NCBI GenBank assembly: GCA_011800805.1
Contig: MPNW01000901.1
Coordinates: 7,306 to 22,564 of the forward strand
Length of the DNA stretch: 15,259 bases
Direction: 5' to 3'
Source: Hirudo medicinalis
Lineage: Eukaryota > Annelida > Clitellata > Hirudinida > Hirudinidae
The notes under the pieces were generated by a model, which saw only the letters and a list, made by a program, of their open reading frames with translations, was not told where the DNA came from and did not search any database. The position numbers and the translations under genes are program-made. This document shows, one piece after another, positions 1 through 9,639 of this stretch (position 1 is its first letter; each line of letters begins with the position of its first letter).

Positions 1-81
1 AACTAATAGCAATTAAGCATTGGCTTAATATGGCTGATACAGTTAGACGGATTATTTGCAATTAATAATTATAACGATTAT

Positions 82-245
82 GACTGTAAAAATAATAATA
101 ACAATAACAATAATGGTAATAATGATAATAATAACAATAACAATAATGGTAATAATGATAATAATAACAATAACAATAATGGTAATAATGATAATAATAA
201 CAATAACAATAATGGTAATAATGATAATAATAGCAATAGTAATAA
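82..245. repeat. 33-bp minisatellite, about five copies
   Basis: The GGT that marks each unit recurs at 115, 148, 181 and 214, exactly 33 bases apart, with a partial copy before and after. The unit is made of AAT/AAC/GAT triplets. It lies in the WDR75 intron that begins at 300 and leaves the window on the left. Its open frames (MVIMIIITITI repeats and the reverse) are products of the repeat, not proteins. Confidence 0.9.
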
Positions 246-300
246 AAATAATAACTTCATAATATTACCAATAATTTAATTAAAGCTTGTTAAAGCTCAC

Positions 301-2281
301 CATTCTTCTTCAGAGACCAACAGTGAAGTTTTTTGTCGGTTGATACGTAGAAGACATTTGAATGGAATTTCTGCCCAAATACTATTGCCCTGGAATTAAA
401 ACCACTTTTTGTTAAAATACTTTAAGCATTAAAAATTTATTTGCATAAATTAATCTTTTGCCTCAAAAATCAAACGCAACATCCAAAATATAGATCGATC
501 GATTAATATTCCACTAACTTGGGTGTCTCCTTCTCCTCAAAGAGACTCATTACCCTCTCCCTCCTCTGCTCCACCACATTCCACAGGGTCAAGCACCTGT
601 CGTGGACCACCCCGAGTGTCGACCCATCACAGCTGAATGAACATGACCTCGGATTTCTGTAGTCACTCGAGAAGCCATGTCTCCACATTTGTTGTGCTGA
701 GAAGTTGAATTGATTAAATTATCTCAAATAATTTGTTTAGTACGATAAATAAACTTATGTTAAACGATAAGTTTATTGCCGTTAATCTGTTCAATATTAT
801 CTAATCATTTAAAACTGAATTACTTCACAAACACTTCTTAATCCCAGAAGTCTAAGCTTACTAAAATAATGATTAAACTCAATGGATTCAAATAATAATT
901 AAAAACACCTTACAAAATTAGATACTAAAATAAAACCTTTTCCCGAGCAATCCTCGTCGTAAACGAACTCCCAAGTGCTGAAGGTTCCGTCGGACATTGT
1001 GGTCGCAAACATCGGCACGAATCCTGCCTTCCTGAAATTCCTGGCAGAAACGGAGGTGACCATGGCGTCCTCCATCTCGTACTTGCCGTGAAACTCGAAG
1101 CTGCAGAGAAACAATGCAACGACCGACATGACATTCGTTCCATAACATTTCAGTTTCAGAAAAAGTTGAGCAATCGATTGCTTATCGGAAGATGGCGGTG
1201 ATTGAAAACATCACGAAACAACATGTTTAGGACGGCCTATTAGTACTGTATCGAGTACTGCAAAGACACTAACCATCAATTATCAACTAACCATCTAATT
1301 AACTGTCAATTAGACAACCAATCAATCTACCAACTGACAACCAATCAACCACATTCATCATCCACCAACCCTCCAGCATTCCTCTTCCAGAACTTGAGAG
1401 CAGTTTCAACCCTAACGTTGCATGGATAGTTGAGACTCTGGGCAGTCACCAGCCACATGCCATCCTCGCTGAGGGAGGCATGGGTCACACGTGTCAGGGG
1501 CGTCGGGTTGGAGAGGTTCTCGGGGGAGGCGTAATTCTCCTTTGTCACATCGAGCTAGAGTAACAATAACAATGTTAATATTCATGATTGATGTCGTTTA
1601 CATTTGATTGTCTTATTAAAATTAATTATTTTATAACAAATAAAATCAATTCACTGCACTAATTCTTCATTGCGGACCATTTTCCATAGTTTCTTCTTAT
1701 ATTTGAATTATCCAAAAAAAACTGACTAAACCACAAACTAAAAGCCATGCAATAAACATCCAACGAGGCAGGATGAGAAGGCATAATCCACCAATAAGAA
1801 GTTAGTTGTCATCGGCTCACATTGAAGACGTGCGAATCCTTGAACGGGTCGTAGAACTGCAGGTGCCCGGGAATTCCGACCGAGAACAAGAGTCCTGTTT
1901 TCGTGTCGAGGTGAACGTCTTTCGTTCCGGTCGTGGGAATTTCATTGCACACCTGAGCGAATCCTTGGATCACCTGGACGACTTTAAAGCTACTGTCCAC
2001 CAATTGGATGCCTAAATTGGATCAAATATGCAAGGTTAGAATCATTTTAGGATGACATGCATTTTGAGATCAACACATGAAATTAACAGCTGTTCATAAG
2101 AATCAGTTTTTAATCAAATTTCTGAAACCAAGTTTTTTACTTTTCATTGGGTTGTTGAATTAGTATTGCTGTTATTTATTCTTAATAAGTATTATTTTCA
2201 TGACTGAGTCATTATCATCATCACCTCATGAAAGAAAACTTAGTAGTAGTAATAGTATCACCATAATCATTGCCACTGACA

Positions 2282-2322
<41 letters not shown>

Positions 2323-2767
2323 GTGTTACCTTTACTACCTTCATCATTCCCCCAACATTCAAGTTTCAGAAAAAAAACAAACCATTGTGAACATTGCAAA
2401 CTGCAACCAGGGATCCGTCGACGCTCGAAGTCAAGCGACAAATGGGTGACCCGAGTCTCGGCAGGACCGACCTCCTCATGTCGATGAGGTTCCACATGGC
2501 AAGTACACACTCATAACCACCACTGTACAGAGAAGCTCCTGCAAGCGATAGGATATTCATTTTCTTAATTATATATATTTATATATATTATATAATCTTT
2601 TGATTATTTGTTAATAATGATATGTATCTTTTTAAATATCCATGATGTTTATGATATGATATCCATGACATACATGTAATGGAAATAGCTAAAGAACCAA
2701 ATAGTAACAATAATAATAACAAAAAAATAATAATAATAAAAATAATAATACTAATACTAACACTAAC

Positions 2768-2802
<35 letters not shown>

Positions 2803-5081
2803 TAACAGCAATAATAATAATAAGTCGTATTGTTACCATTACTTCACTTTAACATTCAAAAACCCAGTGGTATAAAGATACATTCAAATAGGTTAATTAC
2901 CAACCGTCGAGCGAGAAGTGAACAGTTTTAAGCGAGAGACTGTGCCAGTGGTACTCGCTAGTGATTGGTCGAGGACCGCAAACATCCCTCCACATTACGA
3001 TCTTTCCATCCTGCATCCCCGTGGCAACCATGTTTTCGTTTGGATGGCAGGCGATGCAGGTCATCTTCTGGTAGGATTTGTGGCTGGAAATTAAAACATT
3101 CAATGTACCCATTACTGCTATGCTATAGTACTATTATTGGTACTTGTATAACTATATGGTGCTGTAAATATTATTTATACTTATATAAATAAATATATTT
3201 TATAATTATATAATTAAATATATATATATAAATATTTATATGGTGCTATAATATACTATAATATACTATAAATGTCATATCCATAGATATTATTAATTAT
3301 TAATAAATATTGTGATTAAATGAAATACTTCATTATTATTATTATTGCCATTAATATTATTCATTTTTGTAGCTATTGTTTTATTACCATCAGAATTATT
3401 GAAGTTGATTGATTTATTCAGAAATGACAATTAATTGTTGTAATATTAACATTTGTGAAAATCATTCTGGCACCAAATTCTCACCTAAACATTTCCCTTG
3501 TCTTCAATTTGAAAACCTTCAACTGTTTGTTGGTCGCATGAACGAAGATAGAATTCTAAAAATATATTTTGACGAACAACATTAAATTAACATAAAATTA
3601 ACGAGTTATTAACTACCATATAATAGTTCAACATTTATTTTAAGAATATATGTTACTTTATTGAAGTAGCCAACCATCTGTAATATGTGCAAGTTGGCTA
3701 AGATGGTTGCAAGCAACGTTAACAGCAACTGTTGTCACGTGTCACGTTCAAAACCCAGCTTGCACCGCCACAAAGCGCTCCTGGTATTAGTCTGAGTCTC
3801 CCAGATGCTCAAGGCACGACATAAATTTAATATCACTGCTATCATTGTTCTCAACGTGATCGTCTCATGATCGTGCGACGATGTCCGTGCGTCGTTTTGG
3901 TATCGCCACAACTTTTATCAATTCATTTCCAACCAGCAATAGTATCGCTGGAATCGTGTTATAATTACAAGCCCACCTGAGTTCCAAAGGCCATCATGTG
4001 AGGTTGGCATTCCACTTCAACAAGAACCTCGGTTACCGTGGTTTCTTCGCTCGTCTTTTGCGGAATGTTCAACTGCACGAGCTCCATTTCTAAAAAAATG
4101 GACGATGCCGTGCATTTGCATAAAATATAAATGCTAGGATATTAAAAAATAATAACTAAAACAATAATAAACATTGAATGGTAATAGTTACTTCTTAAAC
4201 ACATTATTCATATGAACAAAAGTTGCTCTTCAGAACTTTGTTAAAGGTAATGCCTAATAAAAGAGTCTAAACAGAATGAAGAACCAAAGCAACAAAACTA
4301 CAAAATGAAATGGGTTTTTTTCTCCATCATCAACAAAACAATCTGGAGTGTGTTTCCTTTCAATGAATTTTTGATTGCAGAGAAATTGATGCACAACATT
4401 CCAATGTTTGACAAGTGGGACTTTGCTGTTTTGGTTTTTCAGCATTTTCATTTCAGAGTCAAATGCCAAATAACAACTAACTTTCTTCATCATCTTTCTT
4501 AACAACAGCATAACAAGTCTTAGGGTCGTCATCATCGTCGTCGGCAACAAGATGAAAGTGAACTAATTTTCTTCCAATTTTAAAACTCTTCTCGATTGTT
4601 CCATCCTCAACGGACCATAAAATTATGTTGCCATCTGTGGATCCACTGATTATCTGTAAAAGAAAAGGTTATAATTATATAATTATTAATATATAATATA
4701 ATATAATTACAAAATCATCCAACAATTGATTCATTGAAATGCATATCTTAAATAATTAAATCCCAACTCACTGTGTTCGAGTTTGCAGTCATCTGGAACA
4801 TGGAGACGACTTTTGCATCGTGTCCTTTGAAAACTCTGCACCTTTCACCATTGGAACACGAGAAAATACTGATCTTGTTTCCATTCCCACAAATTAAAAA
4901 CCTAGAAAAGCATGTTTAAGTAGTCAATTTTACACAAATCATGAACAAACATAATTGCATTGTCAGATTCATTTTGAAAATTATTATAATTTTCCAACCT
5001 TGAATCTGCTGTGATCAAAGGCTGGATTTCAACTAAACTTCCTCCGCAAATCTGCACGACGTCCGTATTTTTATCAATCAT
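301..5081 (-). CDS. WDR75: WDR75 (UTP17-like) WD40 protein of the SSU processome, 12 exons, 3' part missing
   Basis: Seen: twelve phase-consistent coding exons, in transcript order 5081-4999, 4901-4772, 4653-4482, 4089-3977, 3555-3485, 3083-2905, 2538-2383, 2011-1821, 1554-1370, 1100-937, 696-519 and 389-301; together 1711 nt, about 570 residues. The first ATG (5081) gives MIDKNTDVVQICGGS, aligning with the vertebrate WDR75 start, with a stop codon in frame just upstream. Hallmarks include ISGSTDGNIILW, MTCIACHPNENMVATG, KIVMWRD, VLPRLGSPI, VIQGFAQV, GKPGHLQFY-like GIPGHLQFY, and IVFGQKFHSN. Known of the family: WDR75 forms two beta-propellers and, as part of the t-UTP subcomplex, acts in the nucleolus in pre-rRNA transcription and 18S processing. 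The family protein is about 830 residues, so roughly the last third lies off the left edge. Inferred: an acceptor-like TTGCAG four bases before the ATG suggests an upstream 5'UTR exon, not located. Identity is very secure; single splice sites could be off by a few bases. Confidence 0.95.
2282..2322. repeat. (CAT)n microsatellite
   Basis: About 13-14 perfect CAT triplets lie in the WDR75 intron between the exons at 2383-2538 and 1821-2011. Confidence 0.95.
2704..2823. repeat. Imperfect (AAT)n microsatellite
   Basis: AAT/AAC-rich DNA with its longest pure AAT run at about 2769-2800, in the WDR75 intron between the exons at 2905-3083 and 2383-2538. Confidence 0.9.
3556..3976 (-). other. WDR75 intron 4, holding a tRNA-like element
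   Basis: This 421-bp intron separates exon 4 (ends ..MMAFGTQ, donor GTGGGC) from exon 5 (starts NSIFVHATNKQ after TTTTTAG). Unlike the other introns it contains a stretch of clearly higher GC, about 3690-3960. That stretch begins with a tRNA-like sequence described separately. The higher GC suggests inserted DNA rather than ordinary intron. Confidence 0.7.
3687..3767 (+). repeat. tRNA-like element: tRNA-derived SINE head or tRNA pseudogene
   Basis: Seen: GTGCAAG at 3687-3693 is an exact complement of CTTGCAC at 3759-3765, like a 7-bp acceptor stem. Between them lie an A-box-like TGGCTAAGATGG (3695-3706) and a B-box-like CGTTCAAAACC (3745-3755), 38 bases apart. CCCAG sits where the 3' half of a T stem belongs. 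The 5' half (tcacg) does not pair with it, and the anticodon arm is poor (possible loop AGCAACT lacks U33). The total length of 80 bases fits a tRNA. Inference: a degraded tRNA or the pol III promoter head of a SINE, its body extending into the GC-richer sequence to about 3960. It sits inside a WDR75 intron, antisense to that gene. A functional tRNA is unlikely. Confidence 0.45.
4999..5081 (-). CDS. WDR75: WDR75 coding exon 1 (start codon exon)
   Basis: The exon runs from the ATG at 5081-5079 to donor GTTGGA at 4998 and encodes 27 codons plus two bases. The residues VVQICGGS and ITADSR match the N-terminus of vertebrate WDR75. A stop codon (TAA) in frame lies just upstream. An acceptor-like TGTAATTGCAG ends at 5085, so the mRNA may carry a separate non-coding first exon in 5090-5800. 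One weak candidate donor is TTTGTGAGT near 5330 on the minus strand. The promoter was not recognised. Confidence 0.85.
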
Positions 5082-5089
5082 TTTCTGCA

Positions 5090-5800
5090 ATTACATATAT
5101 CAGTGATGTTTCCAATTCAGCAATTTTTTATCTTCAGCCTTTAGATCAACATTTTTAACTTGGCAGAAAAATTTTTAAAATGCTGTATGAAACACTTCAA
5201 GTTTCAGAGGTTGTCAACATCAGCGATGCGAGTTAATAGGTGCGATTTTATCGCGTTAAGTTTAGCGGAACAAATAAAAATCATCGCCAATCAAAACAGT
5301 TTGAATCAATTTCTAAATACTCACAAATTATGTAAGAAATAATGTATCCAGCGATTCTCGTATTTAGAAAGATTCATTAACGCTCACACGTGAACAAAAC
5401 ATTGAACTCTTAAGGAATTGTATTTACTTTTATTAAGATTTTGATGAAAGCTTAAATGTTATTAATAATGATATTGCAATTATTTAACACTAATTTATAA
5501 ATGTGCTTGACAATTTGCATCCATTTTGTTTTATTAATATTTCGATAGGTAAAAGATAAAAAAAATTATTTCTTAAACAAAAAATTTTATTAAAATGCAT
5601 TTTATCTAATGATAAAGTTTTAAAGCAACATCATACACATACTAAAAATGCTCTACAACGAAACCAAATTTATCCAAAAGAACGCATCGGAACACACTTG
5701 GTTGGATGGTTAGCGAGATATTTTATTCAGTATTCGGAGGCGATGGGAGTAATAGACACCGAAAAGACTATATCCTTTTACTACAGTGACGTAATTAATT
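5090..5800. other. Gap: presumed 5' region of WDR75, no clear gene
   Basis: This stretch should hold the WDR75 promoter and any non-coding first exon. I see no reliable TATA, initiator or CpG pattern. A locally less AT-rich patch (5215-5265, gcgatgcgag...atcgcg) and a donor-like TTTGTGAGT on the minus strand near 5330 are weak candidates. On the plus strand, an open stretch ending at 5801 includes THLVGWLARYFIQYSEAMGV; it has no upstream ATG and no family I know. Confidence 0.3.
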
Positions 5801-5813
5801 AATACATATCAAT

Positions 5814-6122
5814 TTAAGAAAATAGAAAACAGACTAAATGACACAGTTGATAAACATGGAAATACTGGCAGATCGCAGTCAGGGATTTATTTACCACCCC
5901 CAAAATATTTTGAGGACATTCCCCAGTAGCTGCATAGTACATTTCTTTTTCATTATTTAAAATATTAAGCTGTATATTTCGACCAAACACCATCCTACTC
6001 CAAGTAACAAGCAAATTTACCTTGACTCTAAAAAAAAGTAAGCTCTTGTTTACTAGGTCGGTTTTGTAGTAATTGCAGAAAATGGTTTGGATGGCCTCAA
6101 GAATAAGTTCCAGATCTGCCAT
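5814..6122 (-). CDS. Unassigned 102-residue frame in the spacer (weak)
   Basis: The frame starts in a good context (CCAACAATGG) with MADLELILEAIQTIFCNYYK and continues through NNEKEMYYAATGECPQNILG to an in-frame stop. I do not recognise a family. It contains a consensus-like donor (GTCAAG|GTAAAT, about 6021) and a pyrimidine-rich acceptor-like TTTTTTTTAG just before it, so it may be part of a spliced gene. The frame also covers one arm of a 17-bp inverted repeat. It could be a short gene, a first exon, a mobile-element relic or chance. Confidence 0.25.
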   Translation of the reverse strand: MADLELILEAIQTIFCNYYKTDLVNKSLLFFRVKVNLLVTWSRMVFGRNIQLNILNNEKEMYYAATGECPQNILGVVNKSLTAICQYFHVYQLCHLVCFLFS

Positions 6123-6361
6123 TGTTGGAGCTGCTCAAAACACCTCAAACATTTCTACTCCAGTCCAACAATGATCAAATGGCAAACTGAGTATGGAAAA
6201 TTGAAGATATCAGCCACTCGGGTCACAAAAAAGAATTAAACTCTTGAATATCAATAAATGAAAGCACCATTGTTTTGCATGACACATGGATGCATGCTGC
6301 AGACCTAGGTCACACTTGACCAAGACTAAAGTATGCAATATATCATGCAGCTACTGGGGAA
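5919..6361. repeat. 17-bp inverted repeat pair, 409 bp apart
   Basis: TTCCCCAGTAGCTGCAT at 5919-5935 is the exact reverse complement of ATGCAGCTACTGGGGAA at 6345-6361. Neighbouring bases do not continue the match. Both copies can be read YAATGE in their own strand (in MYYAATGECP and YHAATGEV), so they could be relics of one repeated coding sequence inserted in opposite directions. Confidence 0.5.
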
Positions 6362-6577
6362 GTGATTGTTCAACTGTGATGGACCAAGCGCCTCTTCAGA
6401 CGACGACCTTAATATTTTGACAAAATGGTGGCATTGTAGGACTACAAGGCTTCACACAAGAGAATAGTTAAAAGTTTTTTGAAAACATGGCATTCTTCTG
6501 CAGGATATGAGTAATTGCTCTGACATTTTGACTGGCTCCTTGTTTGCCATTACCACTTAAGTGGAAGACCTACAAAG

Positions 6578-6830
6578 TTGTGCAATCGAAACATTATGGA
6601 AGGGACGGACTTTCCTGCGACAGTAATGGCAACGTTCACAATGCATCTTAGTCGCAACCCAGCCTGCACTGCCAGGGAGCGCCATGCAAATGGTAGATCA
6701 ATTAAAAAGTGCCTTCACATCCTATTTGGATACACTCAAATGATCTACTATTGCAAAGAATGTCACTCACTATGCCATGTTTTAAATACCTGAAGGTTCT
6801 TAACCATTTTGTGGTAATTAACCTCAGATT
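6578..6830 (+). pseudogene. Possible decayed piggyBac-like transposase C-terminus
   Basis: The plus strand reads RNPACTARERHANGRSIKKC and then IYYCKECHSL. The last part resembles the Cys-rich end of piggyBac transposases (..YYCKEC..LC..PCF..YH..). Shifting frame at about 6773 continues with PCFKYLKVLNHF, which would be the CF..Y part, so a small deletion would explain the break. A first Cys pair is missing or mutated to Arg, and about 12 extra residues lie before YYCKEC. No DDD catalytic core or terminal repeats were recognised upstream. This is similarity by eye to a short, degenerate domain and needs a profile search. Confidence 0.3.
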
Positions 6831-8242
6831 TAAATGAACCACAAGCAGCACATTTTGCTTACAATTAATGAGCAATTAATGCTTTTTTATTTATTAGTTT
6901 TGATTTATGATTAAACTTTATTTTTGGTCAAAAAGCAGCAGTAAAATAATTTGATAAATATAATTCAGTGGTTGTATAGAGTTCAAGAAGTCATTTGATT
7001 TGTGGGGTGAATTGACACTTGAGGCTTGTAAAGAACACCACTGTTAATGCATGAGGAGCTGAAGGGAGGCACTGTTAGAGTCTGTAAATGGAATTGACAG
7101 AATTACAATTATTTTCCTATTTTTATAATTTGGGTGTCATTAATCAAACATTAGGGTAATTTTCTTGTAATAAATTAGTTTTTAGGTTTACAAGGGACTC
7201 CAGTGACAACTTTGAAGGAATTGTTTTGGGTCTGCAACTTTTAAAATTTTGGCAGAATGCTGAGCATCATGTTTCCAAATGTTTGATGTTGATGTATCAA
7301 TTGGCATAACCTCCATGGCATCCTCATTGGCATAACGTCATGGTCGCTTGTGTGGTTTTGCAAAATTGATTTCTAATAAGTTACAATTTTGAATATGATG
7401 TACATTACCTGCTTAGAACCTTGTTCTTTTAGTATTTCTTGTTTCAATCCTCAGCAGCATCTGAGATGTGCTCAAATTTTAATTTGCTTTGTCGGTTTGG
7501 TTGAGTTTTGAGAACCGATCTCGATATCAACGGGAGGGGTTTGATAGTTGGATACTAACATAGTTGCCCGTGTCTTGGTTAACAGCCGTTTTTCTACAGC
7601 CCCTGCGAATATTAAATGAAATTTAACGTGACGTTGTATAAATTTAAATTAAATTTTAGTCGGAAATAAAATAAAATATGCGAAAATTTAATATAGAAGT
7701 TTTGGATTTATTTTGGGGAAAATAATGACGATTTATTTGTATATTAACTCTATTAATCAATTCAGTTATGCCTGTTATATTTTATATACTTTTATCCTTC
7801 CATGACAAGCAAGAAAAAATTGATCTTAACTTAACATACAAAACTTAACTGTGTTATTATTTAGCTGTAACTCAGTAATTGGTAACTTTAAATGGTAAAA
7901 TACTGGACGTGAAACATCTTTTCGAAATGACAATTTAAAAGTGCTTACTTGCTTATCCGTGGTTTATCACGGAGACATTCGTCTTCTTAAATCTTAAAGC
8001 ATTATAAATTAATGTTATGAAATGCTGGTGAAATAAATATATTTACTGATAGATGCTGTTAGACAACGCATAATATGCATTCATTCAAATCTCTGTTCTA
8101 TAATTCAACCACATTCTTCTATAAGAACTATAAATACTTAAAAATTGTTATTTAAAATATTAACACGACTTCAGTCTTATTAAATAATTTTGTGATCAAA
8201 GAATTCGTACGATGCAACAAAGATCTGATAAACATCTTGGAG
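6831..8242. other. Gap: 1.4 kb AT-rich spacer, nothing recognised
   Basis: No open frame with family features, splice-supported exon, RNA gene or long repeat was found on either strand. A GC-richer patch at about 7505-7610 (around ctcgatatcaacggga) is the only change in composition and has no recognised feature. Confidence 0.4.
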
Positions 8243-8248
8243 TTTATT
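8243..8248 (-). terminator. Candidate polyadenylation signal of the Tudor gene
   Basis: The minus strand reads AATAAA here, about 110 bases after the Tudor stop codon at 8358. This is a normal spacing for a short 3'UTR. The hexamer is common in AT-rich DNA, so the position is the main support. Confidence 0.4.
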
Positions 8249-8357
8249 TTCAACTTAATAGATAGCAACTTAATAATACGTGAAGTCAATAACAATTAAT
8301 AAGTGTTAAACATAAACCTGATAAAGTCTGATGAAGACTAATAGTCTAATCATCAAC

Positions 8358-8945
8358 CTAGTTCTCATATTTGATGCACAGTTCAACGTGCAACAGCCCT
8401 TGCAAGTCCTCGTACATCGGTCTGACATAATGCTCTCCGCAAACCAAGTGGTAGTTGGAATAGGCAGGAACTCGCATGAAGGGTCCGTCGCCATAGGATA
8501 TCGCCACGATATCGATGACGCACTCGATGGCCATAATTGGAGACTCGATGAACTCCTGGAGAGGCAAATACAATTCCTGGTTGCTGAACATTTTGATGCC
8601 TCCGAAATCTGCGAACATGACGAAGCTTGCCACCTCGCCAGCCTCAAGGGTCAGGGCCCTGTAGAAACGTCCGCTGTGCTTGACGACGCACATCGTATTC
8701 GGCTGGATTGGCTTAGGAATGCATTTCGGCTTCCACAAAGATGCGAATCTTAAGTCTAAGGCAGTGACATTCTTCATGTTTTCTTCGTGCTGAGCATCAA
8801 TCTTCTGAACAAATACGTGGTCAAAACTAATTAAGCTCGAAATGTTCACTCTGTTTAAGACTCCCATTTCAAGTTGCGTCCTTTGCACTTTGTGAGACAA
8901 ATCGGTCAAAACGAATGCTTTGCGGTCTGATGTTCTTGAATTCAT
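8358..8945 (-). CDS. Extended Tudor (eTud) domain protein, single-exon frame
   Basis: Seen: an uninterrupted 195-residue frame, rare in this intron-rich window. From about residue 27 it follows the eTud layout: an SN-like strand set (GVLNRVNISSLISFDHVFVQ), a linker to about residue 85, then the Tudor core with MCVVKHSGRFYRALTL, VMFADFGG and a P-x-AIECV closing motif (ESPIMAIECVI), and a final SN-like part ending LLHVELCIKYEN. Known of the family: such domains, in Tudor/TDRD proteins of germ granules, bind symmetrically dimethylated arginine of PIWI proteins through an aromatic cage plus an Asn in (V/A)DYGN. Here WYRA is FYRA and DYGN is DFGG, so the Asn is missing. Most relatives carry several Tudor domains; this has one. 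The ATG (AGAAATGA) follows an in-frame TAA six bases upstream. A polyadenylation-like AATAAA lies 110 bases past the stop. It could be a small single-Tudor gene, a retrocopy, or the last exon of a larger gene. Confidence 0.75.
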   Translation of the reverse strand: MNSRTSDRKAFVLTDLSHKVQRTQLEMGVLNRVNISSLISFDHVFVQKIDAQHEENMKNVTALDLRFASLWKPKCIPKPIQPNTMCVVKHSGRFYRALTLEAGEVASFVMFADFGGIKMFSNQELYLPLQEFIESPIMAIECVIDIVAISYGDGPFMRVPAYSNYHLVCGEHYVRPMYEDLQGLLHVELCIKYEN

Positions 8946-8952
8946 TTCTTAC

Positions 8953-9053
8953 TTGGAGCAGGAAAATTGAAAGGAAACTTCGTTTGTGATTTTGTGTGGT
9001 TTGCTGCCAGTGGGACGCAAGTAGACTTCCAAATGAAAGATACTAAATCTGGT
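8953..9053 (-). other. Upstream coding-like segment in frame with the Tudor ORF, ended by TAA
   Basis: In the same frame as the Tudor ORF the minus strand encodes FSIFHLEVYLRPTG followed by SKPHKITNEVSFQFSCSK and then TAA, GAA and the Tudor ATG. The stretch is less AT-rich than its surroundings and follows an acceptor-like TTAACCAG. No ATG precedes it in this frame. It also ends in a donor-like CCAA|GTAAGA. It may be 5'UTR, an exon of an upstream gene part, or the front of a once longer Tudor frame cut by a stop codon. Which of these holds cannot be told from the sequence. Confidence 0.35.
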
Positions 9054-9059
9054 TAATAA

Positions 9060-9538
9060 ACTAATTAAAATTTTATCAAATAATTAATTTCTTCAATTGT
9101 AAAATATAAAATTTTATAAATAAATAATTTAAAATTTTAAATGCATAAAATTAAATATAATCAACTAAAAATTTGAAAATAAATTGAAATAAAATAAAAA
9201 CTTGAAAATAAATTGAAATGAGTTAAAATGAAATAGCAGCGGTCGTTAAGTGCGTCCGCAAACCACCTGCATTGGCGCGCAAATGGTTAACAAGCCTCTG
9301 AAGCTTTTGTATGTGGCGCTACACAAATGAACTACATTTGCATAATATTCATAAACAGATACGTGTTGTTGTTGTTGTTGTTGTTGTTATTACCGGAGCT
9401 CCTCCTTTCCTTAGCAAATGATCAGTTTTCGTCCAATTGCAACTACGTTCGAGCCATAAATTTCTGAGTTCTGTACTTTTGAATGTTCTAAATCTCGTTA
9501 TCTGAGTGTAGAAGAAGTTATTTGCATGCTTTCAGACT
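9060..9538. other. Spacer between TEP-family and Tudor genes, possible Tudor promoter
   Basis: This is very AT-rich DNA from 9060 to 9230, then a short GC-rich patch at 9237-9320 (with tggcgcgca), a GTT microsatellite, and ordinary sequence. Since the Tudor gene reads leftward from 8945, its promoter probably lies here. No core element can be named with confidence. Confidence 0.3.
9364..9388. repeat. (GTT)n microsatellite
   Basis: Eight near-perfect TTG/GTT triplets in the spacer upstream of the Tudor gene. Confidence 0.9.
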
Positions 9539-9544
9539 TTTATT
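9539..9544 (-). terminator. Candidate polyadenylation signal for the TEP-family gene (spliced ending)
   Basis: AATAAA on the minus strand lies about 95 bases after the alternative stop at 9642-9640. It fits the version with a further terminal exon starting at 9698. Confidence 0.3.
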
Positions 9545-9639
9545 TCATTTTTTTAAAACATTTTTAAATGCGACACAAGTCAAAGTTTCATAAACGTCAC
9601 AAAAAAGTGGGAGATCAGTGGGAGTTCTTCGATCGTGGG

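Noticed and set aside
1221..1369. Degenerate aaccatca/caaccaatca repeats in a WDR75 intron, as a possible CRISPR-like array
   Set aside because: The spacing and units are irregular, there are no unique spacers, and the context is a eukaryotic intron.
4254..4550. 98-codon minus-strand frame
   Set aside because: It is in a different frame from WDR75 exon 3 and reads on into the intron; the real exon (4482-4653) matches the family.
6654..6690. Possible second copy of the tRNA-like element (aacccagcctgcactgcca resembles 3752-3770)
   Set aside because: The match is short and lacks an A box and acceptor stem; it falls in the stretch read as a transposase relic.
8331..8753. 140-codon plus-strand frame
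   Set aside because: It is antisense to the Tudor ORF, has no family features, and its openness follows from the codon pattern of the real frame.
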